From an uncultured Bacilli bacterium (GTDB lineage Bacteria > Bacillota_I > Bacilli_A > RF39 > UBA660): a stretch of 18,082 nt of DNA. Made by a program: the position numbers and the translations under genes. Shown piece after piece: positions 7,702 through 14,611 of this stretch (position 1 is the stretch's first letter; each line of letters opens with the position of its first letter). The notes under the pieces were generated by a model, which searched no databases, was not told where the DNA came from, and was given only the letters and a program-made list of their open reading frames with translations. Location: positions 1 through 18,082 of the forward strand of contig CAJUKM010000027.1 of assembly GCA_910587535.1 (NCBI GenBank). Reading direction: 5' to 3'.

Positions 7702-7732
7702 ATTATAACATATTTTATATCAGTTGTGTAAA
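7702..7732 (-). promoter_or_regulatory. Sigma-A promoter with extended -10 for the mutase-like gene
   Basis: Minus strand: TGTTATAAT gives a perfect -10 TATAAT (7702-7707) with the extended TGn element. The -35 is weaker, TTTACA (7727-7732) at 19 bases or TTACAC at 18. Confidence 0.65.
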
Positions 7733-7773
7733 AATTTTAAACGGGTGACAAATTAAGACATAACGTGACTATT

Positions 7774-7794
7774 AAAAAACCGACTATTAGTCGG
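7774..7794 (-). terminator. Rho-independent terminator of the CotD-like gene
   Basis: Minus strand: CCGACT / AGTCGG stem (7794-7789 with 7785-7780) with a 3-base loop, followed by six T (7779-7774). It lies 7 bases after the stop of the 7802-8170 gene. Confidence 0.88.
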
Positions 7795-7801
7795 CCGATA
7801 G

Positions 7802-8170
7802 TTAAAACATATTAGGACATCCGTCGTAGACATCACAGCATACATTCTCCTCGCAGCAAGTATAGCATGGAGCATACGTATGCCTATAGATGTGATGGTT
7901 GACAACTCTAGTATTGATAGGTACTATGTGTTGAACATTATGAACGAATTCTTTGTGACATACTCTCTCTTGTGGACACTCATATATAGGAGGCATTTCA
8001 CATCCCATCATGCTAGGCATTGAATTCATAGGCATATACGAATTGTTCATCATCGGAGCTGCTTCTGGATATTCGCTTATTTTCTCACTTCCCTGCATTT
8101 GAGTATATTTGTAACTTGATTCACTCGCATACATAGGTCTATTATCGCAACATCTATTCATCTTGAACAT
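7802..8170 (-). CDS. CotD-like spore coat protein
   Basis: 122-aa protein rich in Cys, His, Met and Tyr. The central segment at residues 75-101 reads VHNVQHIVPINTRVVNHH then IYRHTYAP. It matches the CotD family core of Bacillus (H-I-x-P-x-x-T-x-x-V-N-H-x-x-x-x-H-x-Y-x-P). CotD proteins are small inner-coat proteins of endospores made late in the mother cell. The N-terminal half is a Met/Ser/Asn-rich, probably disordered stretch with several MxxM repeats, and the C-terminus carries a Cys cluster (CYTCC, CC, C at 102-118) that could cross-link or bind metal. The ATG at 8170 follows AGGAAAG by 9 bases. A sigma-K-like promoter and an RBS hairpin lie upstream and a clear terminator lies downstream, so it is a single-gene unit. 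The family assignment comes from the motif alone. Confidence 0.75.
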   Translation of the reverse strand: MFKMNRCCDNRPMYASESSYKYTQMQGSEKISEYPEAAPMMNNSYMPMNSMPSMMGCEMPPIYECPQERVCHKEFVHNVQHIVPINTRVVNHHIYRHTYAPCYTCCEENVCCDVYDGCPNMF

Positions 8171-8174
8171 AAAA

Positions 8175-8197
8175 ATACACTTTCCTTTCTAGTGTAT
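8175..8197 (-). promoter_or_regulatory. Leader hairpin presenting the ribosome binding site of the CotD-like gene
   Basis: Perfect 7-base inverted repeat ATACACT / AGTGTAT (8197-8191 with 8181-8175) flanks a 9-base loop AGAAAGGAA that contains the ribosome binding site, just before the start codon. It could be an mRNA stem-loop or a protein-binding dyad at the transcription start. The repeat is seen directly; the role is inferred. Confidence 0.45.
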
Positions 8198-8223
8198 CTT
8201 ATGTATTATGAACTCGAGTGGTT
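8195..8223 (-). promoter_or_regulatory. Possible sigma-K-type promoter of the CotD-like gene
   Basis: Minus strand: CATAAGATA (8203-8195) fits the Bacillus sigma-K -10 consensus CATAnnnTA, and AACC (8223-8220), 16 bases upstream, fits its AC-containing -35. There is no good sigma-A -35/-10 pair in this gap. Sigma-K control would agree with the CotD-like product, but the consensus is loose and assumes the lineage shares it. Confidence 0.45.
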
Positions 8224-8262
8224 AGGTAAACGTCCATATTAATATAAATAAAGATAAAAGCT

Positions 8263-9258
8263 TTACTTTTTCTTACGCATCACTAAAGTATCGTATTGAA
8301 ACATTAACTGTTCGTAAGTTATTTTTTTCTTCTTTAAAGCGTCTTTTAAAAGCATATTGACGCCAGTTCTATCGAAACGTATTATGACGCTATCGAAGTT
8401 AGAACAAGTATAATAATACTTGTAATCGTCGTCCTCATATATGAGTGTTTCTTTAGTCCCACAATTTTCATCGACTTTTGTCAAACTATAGAAAACTGTT
8501 TCTGTATGATTCTCAATAAACTCCATCATATTTATAGATCTATTTGATATGTAATATGAACATCCCCCAGATAGGCTCTCCGGCATTAATCGACCATCTG
8601 ACCATATATCTATAGAATCTAAAAGACGATCAGAATCATACAACTCGAACTTAAAAATAGTTCCGTCACACAAAAAGTTTTCTCCATACATTTTACTGTT
8701 TGCTAAATGCTCTATAAACTGATCGATAATTCTTTTATCTTTTATCTCCCCGATGTTACCTTCATCCATTTTTATAATGAGCTTGTCTGTCTTAGATAGC
8801 TTACTAACGAGCTGTTCATCCATATCGACTACATCTTCTGATCTTTTTGTATCGTCTCTCCCACATTCTTTAAAACTGTCTAAATTGATTTCATTCTTGG
8901 TCGTACGGATATAAACTAGTATACCCTCCGGACTATAATATGTCTGATATTCATTATATTTGTTAGAAAAATAATCGGTGAAGTCTCCTATGATCTCTGC
9001 ATTGTCTGTTTTTAAAACTGCATACTCTTCTCCACGATCGTTTTTATTAGCTTCAAAATATTGTATATTCGTTTGAAAAGAAGTAAATGTATTTAAAGAT
9101 AACTTATGAAAACTATCTTCGCCATTCGCTAGATTTTCTGTTGCCTTCTGAGATAGACATGAGCCATTATTATCTTCATAGAAATCGTCTTGAATAGAGT
9201 CATTACTACAACCGATCATCGACAAGAACAAAACTATTAAACCTACTACTTTAATCAT
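8263..9258 (-). CDS. Predicted lipoprotein of unknown function
   Basis: About 331 aa from the ATG at 9258. A longer open start at 9285 overlaps the ffh stop (TAATG), but a near-perfect ribosome binding site GAGGTGG sits 5 bases before the 9258 ATG. That start also begins a classic lipoprotein signal: basic K3, hydrophobic VVGLIVLFLSMI, then G-C with the lipidated Cys at 17. The exported part has an acidic N-terminal stretch, then a mixed alpha/beta region with several Cys (GGC, CDG), so disulfides are possible. The last ~70 residues (TKETLIYEDDDYKYYYTC...LLKDALKKKKITYEQL) resemble a small domain I have seen repeated in exported and membrane proteins of AT-rich gut Firmicutes; I do not know its function. 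It is translated right after ffh and is probably co-transcribed with it, though a role in the SRP pathway is not implied. Confidence 0.82.
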   Translation of the reverse strand: MIKVVGLIVLFLSMIGCSNDSIQDDFYEDNNGSCLSQKATENLANGEDSFHKLSLNTFTSFQTNIQYFEANKNDRGEEYAVLKTDNAEIIGDFTDYFSNKYNEYQTYYSPEGILVYIRTTKNEINLDSFKECGRDDTKRSEDVVDMDEQLVSKLSKTDKLIIKMDEGNIGEIKDKRIIDQFIEHLANSKMYGENFLCDGTIFKFELYDSDRLLDSIDIWSDGRLMPESLSGGCSYYISNRSINMMEFIENHTETVFYSLTKVDENCGTKETLIYEDDDYKYYYTCSNFDSVIIRFDRTGVNMLLKDALKKKKITYEQLMFQYDTLVMRKKK

Positions 9259-9284
9259 ACTTACCACCTCACGAGGATTTTCCA

Positions 9285-10595
9285 TTAAAACGGCATTTTG
9301 ATGTTTCCGTTTGAAAGCTGTTTCATCATCTTCTTCATCTGTTCGAATTGTGCTAAAAGTCTATTTATCTCTTCGACACTTCTTCCACAACCTTTAGATA
9401 TTCTTTGCTTTCTAGAATGTTTGATCTCCTCGGGATGTTTTCTTTCATAAGGAGTCATAGAAAGTATGATAGCCTCGATATGGGCCATATCCTTAGGATC
9501 GATTTGGACATTCGATAATCCGGCATTTCTTGCACCAGGCAACATTTTTAAAAGATTCTCTAGAGGTCCTAACTTTCTGATCTGTTTCATAGTTCCCAAG
9601 AAATCTTCTAAGTCGAACTTACCTTTTTGCATCTTCTTCGCCAAATTTGTCGCATCGTCTAGATCTATTGTGTCTTGGACTTTCTCCGCTATTGAAAGGA
9701 TATCTCCCATATCTAATATTCTATCGGCCATTCTCTTTGGATCGAAAGGAGTTAACCCGTCCATCTTTTCAGAATCACCTACAAATTTTATAGGTACATT
9801 CGTCAAATGTCTAACAGAAAGTGCGACACCACCTTTAGTATTTCCATCCATTTTTGTAAGAATAGAACCGGTTAACTTTAATTTATCGTTGAATCCTCTT
9901 ATGACATTTATGGCGTCTTGCCCCATCATAGCATCGATTACTAAGATTATCTCATCGGGCTTAAAGTTTTCATCTATAGAGACGAGTTCATCCATGAGCT
10001 TTTCATCTATCTGGAGTCGTCCCGCAGTATCTATTATGACGAAATCGTTTTTGTTATCTTTGGCACTCAGAAGTGCATTTTGTATTATTTCGACAGGAGC
10101 TTTTTCAGTACCCTCTTCGAATACTTTTATACCTAAAGATTTTCCTATCTGTGAAAGCTGATCTATAGCGGCAGGCCTATAGACATCACACGCTACTAGG
10201 AGTGGATTTTTTCCACACTTTTTTCTTACATAATTTGCAATCTTACCAGAAGTAGTAGTCTTACCACTACCTTGAAGACCTACCATCATGATTATAGTAG
10301 GATTTCCATCGGTTTTTAAAGGTTCAGAATCTTCACCTAAAAGAGCTACTAGTTCGTCTCTTACTATTTTTATAAACAGTTCATCTGGCTTAACACTCTT
10401 TTGGACTTCTTGTCCTAAAGCCTTTTCTTTGACATTAGAAACGAAACCTTTGACTACTTCGAAATTGACATCGGCCTCCAAAAGAGCCATTCTTATCTCG
10501 CGTACGGCTTCATCGATGTTCTCTTCGGTAATCTTACCCATCCCTTTTATATTTTTAATCGCATTACTTATTCGGTCTCCCATGTACTCAAACAT
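9285..10595 (-). CDS. ffh: Signal recognition particle protein Ffh (SRP54)
   Basis: GTPase of the signal recognition particle. It binds SRP RNA and the signal sequences of nascent membrane proteins and delivers them to FtsY. It has 436 aa, close to the usual ~445. The N domain spans 1-~85 with ALLEADVN. The G domain has P-loop GLQGSGKTTT (106-115), DVYRPAAIDQL (137-147), DTAGR (189-193), TKMDG (247-251) and the closing FVGDSEKMDGL loop (271-281). The Met-rich M domain has SMTPYERKHPE (379-389) and the RNA-binding SRKQRISKGCGRSVEEIN motif (394-411), ending KKMMKQLSNG with a short tail. The second position of the usual GSG is Cys (GCG), a mild variant. ATG 10595 is preceded by AGGTGAT. A lipoprotein gene begins directly downstream. 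The identification is secure. Confidence 0.98.
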   Translation of the reverse strand: MFEYMGDRISNAIKNIKGMGKITEENIDEAVREIRMALLEADVNFEVVKGFVSNVKEKALGQEVQKSVKPDELFIKIVRDELVALLGEDSEPLKTDGNPTIIMMVGLQGSGKTTTSGKIANYVRKKCGKNPLLVACDVYRPAAIDQLSQIGKSLGIKVFEEGTEKAPVEIIQNALLSAKDNKNDFVIIDTAGRLQIDEKLMDELVSIDENFKPDEIILVIDAMMGQDAINVIRGFNDKLKLTGSILTKMDGNTKGGVALSVRHLTNVPIKFVGDSEKMDGLTPFDPKRMADRILDMGDILSIAEKVQDTIDLDDATNLAKKMQKGKFDLEDFLGTMKQIRKLGPLENLLKMLPGARNAGLSNVQIDPKDMAHIEAIILSMTPYERKHPEEIKHSRKQRISKGCGRSVEEINRLLAQFEQMKKMMKQLSNGNIKMPF

Positions 10596-10614
10596 TTATT
10601 CATCACCTAAAACC

Positions 10615-10620
10615 ATTATA
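10615..10620 (-). promoter_or_regulatory. -10 element of the ffh promoter
   Basis: A perfect TATAAT on the minus strand lies 19 bases upstream of the ATG. The -35 region at the 16-17 base spacing is poor (TAGGCT-like) and the spacer is a T-rich run. The resulting leader would be about 12-15 bases, barely covering the AGGTGAT ribosome binding site. Confidence 0.5.
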
Positions 10621-10652
10621 CAAAAAAAACTATAAATAGCCTAGTTTTTTGT

Positions 10653-10680
10653 TTGAATATTTTCCAATTTATGTTATTCT
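10653..10680 (+). promoter_or_regulatory. Sigma-A promoter of rubrerythrin
   Basis: -35 TTGAAT (10653-10658), 16-base spacer, -10 TATTCT (10675-10680) preceded by TGT (extended -10). It is divergent from the ffh promoter about 40 bases away. Confidence 0.65.
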
Positions 10681-10692
10681 TATTTTAGCAGA

Positions 10693-10708
10693 TTACAGAT
10701 AACTGTGA
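10693..10708 (+). promoter_or_regulatory. Possible operator dyad in the rubrerythrin leader
   Basis: TTACAG-ATAA-CTGTGA contains the inverted repeat ACAG/CTGT (10695-10698 with 10703-10706) shortly after the predicted transcription start. Peroxide or redox repressors commonly control rubrerythrin, but this does not fit the PerR box (TTATAATnATTATAA), so the regulator is unknown and the site tentative. Confidence 0.3.
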
Positions 10709-10738
10709 GACTTGCTACACTAAGAAAGGAAGTAAATA

Positions 10739-11278
10739 ATGGAACTTAAAAATTCTAAAACAGAAGCTAATTTGATGGCTGCATTCGCAGGAGAATCTCA
10801 GGCTAGAAATAAATATACATATTATGCTAGCCAAGCAAAAAAGGAAGGCTACGAACAGATTGCAGCAATATTTGAAGAAACTGCAAATAACGAAAAAGAA
10901 CACGCTAAGATGTGGTTTAAAGAACTTCATGGAGGTTCAGTACCTTCTACTATAGAAAACCTTAAAGATGCAGCTGCCGGTGAAAACTTCGAATGGACAG
11001 ATATGTACAAAGAATTTGCAGAGACTGCTAGAGAAGAAGGATTCGATCAGATCGCAAAATTGTTTGAAATGGTTGGAGAAATCGAAAAGAATCATGAAGA
11101 AAGATATCTAAAGCTTCTCGAGAATGTTGAAAACGACAAAGTTTTCCACAAAGAAGAAGAGACTATTTGGATTTGCCGCAACTGTGGACACGTATACTAT
11201 GGTAAAGATGCTCTTAAAGTTTGTCCAGTCTGCAAACATCCAGAATCTTATATGGAATTAAAAGCAACAAATTATTAA
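10739..11278 (+). CDS. rbr: Rubrerythrin
   Basis: Non-haem diiron peroxidase that reduces hydrogen peroxide in the cytoplasm of anaerobes using electrons passed through its rubredoxin domain. It has 179 aa, typical for the family. The ferritin-like four-helix domain (1-~135) carries the expected ligands: Glu19 in FAGES, Glu52 and His55 in NEKEH, Glu82 and Glu85 in GENFE, and Glu116 and His119 in EIEKNH. The C-terminal rubredoxin domain has CRNCG (146-150) and CPVCKHP (162-168), the four iron-binding Cys. The start at 10739 has AAAGGAAG upstream. It is a monocistronic gene between its own promoter and a strong terminator, divergent from ffh. Its presence points to an anaerobic or microaerophilic life. 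Confidence 0.97.
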   Translation: MELKNSKTEANLMAAFAGESQARNKYTYYASQAKKEGYEQIAAIFEETANNEKEHAKMWFKELHGGSVPSTIENLKDAAAGENFEWTDMYKEFAETAREEGFDQIAKLFEMVGEIEKNHEERYLKLLENVENDKVFHKEEETIWICRNCGHVYYGKDALKVCPVCKHPESYMELKATNY

Positions 11279-11279
11279 G

Positions 11280-11302
11280 TCGGAATTTTTCCGATTTTTT
11301 TT
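11280..11302 (+). terminator. Rho-independent terminator of rubrerythrin
   Basis: Stem TCGGAA / TTCCGA (11280-11285 with 11289-11294), loop TTT, followed by eight T (11295-11302), immediately after the stop codon. Confidence 0.9.
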
Positions 11303-11314
11303 AATTCGATTTTG

Positions 11315-11323
11315 TGTTAAGAT
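11315..11323 (+). promoter_or_regulatory. Possible extended -10 promoter for the 11348 gene
   Basis: TGTTAAGAT supplies an extended -10 (TGn + TAAGAT, 11318-11323). The -35 position falls in the T-run of the rubrerythrin terminator and has no good match. Leader to the ATG at 11348 would be about 18 bases. Confidence 0.4.
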
Positions 11324-11347
11324 ATGTTTCCTAAAGGAGCGAAAAAA

Positions 11348-11921
11348 ATGATAGACACAACTAAGAATATGACAAAACAAATTTTTTTTTGATGAAAGCC
11401 AAAAATTCATGCACTCGATGAGCACTTCCATACTTACTCTATCAGAAAACTTCCTTTTTACTGAAAGAATACCTAATGTAGCTGTAACCTTAAACAATAA
11501 AACAATCGCATTATATAATCTTTTTAAAGATATAGAGCTAGACTTCTTTAATTCTGCCTTGAAAGATCTAATTTTGACATCATTAATCGATCAATTAGGA
11601 GAATCTGTTGAGATATATGAAAGAATCGTAGAAAGAGTAGAACTGCAAAGAACCTCTAGACTCAAGCAAGATGAACTCTCTGACTTATTATTTGATATAG
11701 AATGGGGTTTAAATTGTTATAGAGATATCGATGACGAAATTTTTGCCTTCGATGTAGAAGGGCATCTAGTAATCATATTAGAAAAACTTTTCAAAAAAAG
11801 GAAAATGTATCCCGAAGATCTAATTCAAAGGTTTAACGAAGAACAAAAAATATTAGGATACAGAATGCAACTATTCCTAGAATATGATGGAAAACCTAGT
11901 ATGTCACATAAGATGATGTAA
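11348..11921 (+). CDS. Unknown helical protein, reading frame broken at a T9 run
   Basis: The ATG at 11348 has a strong ribosome binding site (AAAGGAG, 11333-11339). Its frame reads MIDTTKNMTKQIFF and stops at TGA (11390-11392), right after a run of nine T (11382-11390). With one T fewer it would continue as FDESQKFMHSMSTS into a long open frame ending at 11921 (~190 aa). Without a shift, translation could only begin at an internal ATG such as 11409, which has no ribosome binding site (170 aa). The product is mostly helical and acidic, with no membrane segment; I do not recognise it. A real frameshift, slippage in the T-run, a phase switch or a sequencing error can all explain it. The next gene (11976) has its own promoter. 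Confidence 0.65.
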
Positions 11922-11922
11922 T

Positions 11923-11951
11923 TTGCAAAAAAGTTAAATCCATGTTATCAT
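11923..11951 (+). promoter_or_regulatory. Sigma-A promoter for the 11976 gene
   Basis: -35 TTGCAA (11923-11928), 17-base spacer ending in TGT, -10 TATCAT (11946-11951): a good extended -10 promoter starting 2 bases after the preceding stop codon. Confidence 0.65.
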
Positions 11952-11975
11952 AACCCACAAAAAGGGGGAAACGAC

Positions 11976-12998
11976 GTGTACACAAACGAAAAAGATTATA
12001 GACGACTACTCTCTATAAACGCACTTATCACGCTTATTTTCGACATCAGATTCTATGGCAAAATGATTCCCTCCAATATGCCATTAAAAGAAAAATTATT
12101 TTTTATAGACGACAACATAGGATTGTCAGAACGAATCGATACGATCATAAGATATTCTGATAATGGTCTCTTAGATTTGAGCGATACGACCTTTAAAGAG
12201 GCCACAAACTGTGAAAAAAGATTAGCAAAAAAAAAGCCCTTTATGCAAGAAGAAATAAGAAGAATCAGTTTACAGAATAAAACTTATTTAGAACGATGTG
12301 GAGAGATAAAACCCTTAGCTATAGAGCTGATGGAGTTTTCTCATAATATGGGGCTTGACTATAGACATGACATTAACCTCAACTTTGCAATAGAGAAAGT
12401 GCTAAAAAAATTGAACTTTTCTACCGCTATTAGAGAAAGAGAATATTTATTATCTTTTTGCATAAATCCACAGTGGTTTTATTGTTTCTTTTTTGAAAAT
12501 AGATCCAATAAAAATAAAAGACACGATATAGATTTTAACGATTTAATCGCCTCTATTTTCAAAGGAGGAATGAATGGACGAGATTGGCTACTAAAAACTA
12601 TGATAAAGATATATTTAGAAAAAGGATTGGGCACTTTATTAGAAAAAGATAACCTTAAACGTCTCATATCGTCATCTCCCAATCGAGAATTATTAGATAT
12701 ATTTAAAAATCATATAGACGCTAATTTAGTAGAAGAAACTTTAAATGAGATTCTAAGCGATTTTGATCAAATGGAAGAAGATCACACAACACCACAGATT
12801 ATTATAGCTTTATATAGGCAAATTCTAAGATTATTCGAAAGTGATACAGCTTTAGAAATATGTGCTAAAGTATTTGTAAGATACCCTCATGGAGATATTT
12901 GGAGCAGATATTTGAGCCAAATGTTGGATAAAGAAAAATATAAAACGTTTATTACTATTTATAATTCGAATAGGCCTACAAACAATTTAAACATTTAA
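11976..12998 (+). CDS. Unknown helical protein
   Basis: Unrecognised 340-aa protein. It starts at GTG 11976, preceded by AAAGGGGG about 7-8 bases upstream. The sequence is helix-rich and mixed in charge, without signal peptide or convincing membrane segment. It contains a Cys/Trp/Phe patch (FCINPQWFYCFFFENR, residues ~165-180) followed by a basic stretch (SNKNKRH), and a helical C-terminal half ending in a Tyr/Asn-rich tail. It may be functionally linked to 11348-11921 by position only. It converges on the 13018-14556 gene with a 19-base gap. Confidence 0.8.
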   Translation: MYTNEKDYRRLLSINALITLIFDIRFYGKMIPSNMPLKEKLFFIDDNIGLSERIDTIIRYSDNGLLDLSDTTFKEATNCEKRLAKKKPFMQEEIRRISLQNKTYLERCGEIKPLAIELMEFSHNMGLDYRHDINLNFAIEKVLKKLNFSTAIREREYLLSFCINPQWFYCFFFENRSNKNKRHDIDFNDLIASIFKGGMNGRDWLLKTMIKIYLEKGLGTLLEKDNLKRLISSSPNRELLDIFKNHIDANLVEETLNEILSDFDQMEEDHTTPQIIIALYRQILRLFESDTALEICAKVFVRYPHGDIWSRYLSQMLDKEKYKTFITIYNSNRPTNNLNI

Positions 12999-13004
12999 AT
13001 ATTT

Positions 13005-13024
13005 AAAAAAACTCTATTTAGAGC
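13005..13024 (-). terminator. Rho-independent terminator of the 13018-14556 gene
   Basis: Minus strand: CTCTA / TAGAG stem (13023-13019 with 13016-13012), 2-base loop in the short form, then a run of seven T (13011-13005). It overlaps the TAA stop. On the plus strand the same stem is followed by a weaker T-rich stretch, so it may also serve the convergent 11976 gene. Confidence 0.65.
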
Positions 13025-14556
13025 TTAATTTTTATATACCCTTTCCTTGCTTTTAAATTTTTAGGATTCTTTTCTTCAATCGCGTCAGCTAATTCGGTTA
13101 AAGTTCTTTTTACTATCGCTGCTTTCCCCTCGGAAAGCATTTTTTTTATGAACTCAACTCCGCCTAATTCCTCTATCACAGCCCTTGAATATACTTTTAA
13201 CCAATCTGGAACATCTAGGTCATTTCTACAGAACGAAAATATTTTATCATTGTTTTCTATGTTACTTGGAACGACGGGAGAATTAATAATCCCGTCATCA
13301 TATCTCATCCCTTCTATTGTCTTAAGAAGATTTCTATATGTCCACCTCATAGTCATAAATGTTCTTCTAGATCCCATATTGTATAGCATTTCTCTAAAAT
13401 AGTGGTTCAAAATTTCAGAGTAAGAATCAAAAATAGGATTTAAAACTGTCAATAGATAATCACTATAAAATTGTTTGCATGCTACAAGAGAAGCAGCTTT
13501 CATCCATTTACAAGAATAATATTCTTTATTAAAATTAGTTGAATCGCGATGCTTTTTAGCTTCGTATTTGGAGTTTAAAAGATAGATATATAATGGTATG
13601 AGATTATGTAAAAGAGTATCTGAAATTCCTCCTGTCTGTTTTGGTCTCCACTCTTCTACGATTAACCCTTCTAAGTACAACCTCTCATATATTTTAATAG
13701 CATCTTTTTCTGTTTCTAAATAAACTTCACAGAGACTTGAATCGTAGTCTTTTACTGTCAGTCCAAGACTTTTCAAATATTCTTCATGTTCTTTTTTACA
13801 TAAAAAAGAAAGTCTAAACCTATAGTACCACAAAGTTCTCTGTCTGTTATAGGCATCGTCTCTTTCGCAAGAAAGATCGACATTCTCGATCAATTTCAAG
13901 TTTGCGCTTCCCTTTACCAACATATATTCGTGTATTTCACCAGCAAAATATGAATTATTTGGATAAGCTACGTGATATCCTAACTGAAATCCTAAAACGC
14001 CTACTAAATAGTGATAGATTAATTTTATCGGCATAAATTCGTAGATTTCAAACCCATTATCATAAAATGACAAATTATCTCCTTCATTTTTTGAATATTT
14101 CCACCATTGATAAGCATCCATTAAAGTATCTTTCTGGACGAAGAAAGGCATATTTTCCAGATCATTTCCATATACGCTATATTCTTTTCTACATTCCCAT
14201 TCAGATACATCGTGAATGTCGATCTTTCCAAAAGGGTTAATAGTTCTAAAAAGCTGAATGTTATCGTCACTATCGTAATAAAGGTGAGTTACATAAAAGC
14301 TAAAACAATCTACATAATCATCTGTTATAAAAATACTTGTATCAAATTGTGCGCTAATATATTCTAAAGGATCTTGCATATTGTCTCTAAAGGCATCTCT
14401 AATAACGTCTATATTATCGCAAGATTCCAAAGTATCTAAAGTCACATCTTCAATGGAGATAATAGTGTGCATATTATCAAGATTCGCAGTGGTTAAAATA
14501 TATCTAGAATGGACAAAGCTACTTTCCAATTTTTTAATTTTCAACAAATACTTCAT
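13018..14556 (-). CDS. Unknown 512-aa protein
   Basis: Not recognised. The ATG at 14556 has TGAGGT 5 bases upstream. It has no signal peptide and is very rich in Tyr, Asp and Trp. The N-terminal ~150 residues look beta-rich (HSRYILTTANLDNMHTIISIEDV, FDTSIFITDDYVDCFSFYVT), like a binding or capping domain. A hydrophobic patch at ~173-195 could be a buried core or a single weak membrane segment. The region ~200-300 is mixed, and ~310-420 is helical with YYSCKWMKAA and RRTFMTMRWTYRNLL. The C-terminus is Lys-rich (EEKNPKNLKARKGYIKIKL). It lies directly downstream of dnaE on the same strand but has its own possible promoter and terminator. No function is proposed. Confidence 0.82.
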   Translation of the reverse strand: MKYLLKIKKLESSFVHSRYILTTANLDNMHTIISIEDVTLDTLESCDNIDVIRDAFRDNMQDPLEYISAQFDTSIFITDDYVDCFSFYVTHLYYDSDDNIQLFRTINPFGKIDIHDVSEWECRKEYSVYGNDLENMPFFVQKDTLMDAYQWWKYSKNEGDNLSFYDNGFEIYEFMPIKLIYHYLVGVLGFQLGYHVAYPNNSYFAGEIHEYMLVKGSANLKLIENVDLSCERDDAYNRQRTLWYYRFRLSFLCKKEHEEYLKSLGLTVKDYDSSLCEVYLETEKDAIKIYERLYLEGLIVEEWRPKQTGGISDTLLHNLIPLYIYLLNSKYEAKKHRDSTNFNKEYYSCKWMKAASLVACKQFYSDYLLTVLNPIFDSYSEILNHYFREMLYNMGSRRTFMTMRWTYRNLLKTIEGMRYDDGIINSPVVPSNIENNDKIFSFCRNDLDVPDWLKVYSRAVIEELGGVEFIKKMLSEGKAAIVKRTLTELADAIEEKNPKNLKARKGYIKIKL

Positions 14557-14581
14557 TTTTTACCTCAATAATTCGCCATAT

Positions 14582-14610
14582 ACTCTATCACAACAAAACC
14601 TATAAATCAA
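14582..14610 (-). promoter_or_regulatory. Possible promoter for the 13018-14556 gene
   Basis: Minus strand: TTGATT (14605-14610), 17-base spacer, TAGAGT (14582-14587), located just after the dnaE stop. The -10 is imperfect, and I see no terminator between dnaE and this gene, so readthrough from dnaE is an alternative. Confidence 0.4.
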
Positions 14611-14611
14611 C

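Noticed and set aside
8228..8262. AT-rich weak hairpin after the lipoprotein gene as a terminator
   Set aside because: Only an A/T-type 5-bp stem (AAAAG/CTTTT) that overlaps the coding end and no clean T-tract.
9466..10635. Two long plus-strand open frames antisense to ffh
   Set aside because: They overlap the secure ffh gene completely, lack ribosome binding sites and have Ser/Phe/Ile-rich antisense-type composition.
10715..10930. Minus-strand open frame rich in Phe and Cys, antisense to rubrerythrin
   Set aside because: It is the mirror of a conserved coding sequence, has no ribosome binding site and shows hydrophobic composition typical of antisense frames.
11348..11392. Reading the TGA at the T9 run as Trp (mycoplasma code)
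   Set aside because: dnaE ends in TGA, TGG is used for Trp, and that frame meets further stops soon after, so reassignment does not restore the protein.
13148..13402. Plus-strand open frame antisense to the 512-aa gene
   Set aside because: Fully inside a longer gene with good start signals; no ribosome binding site.
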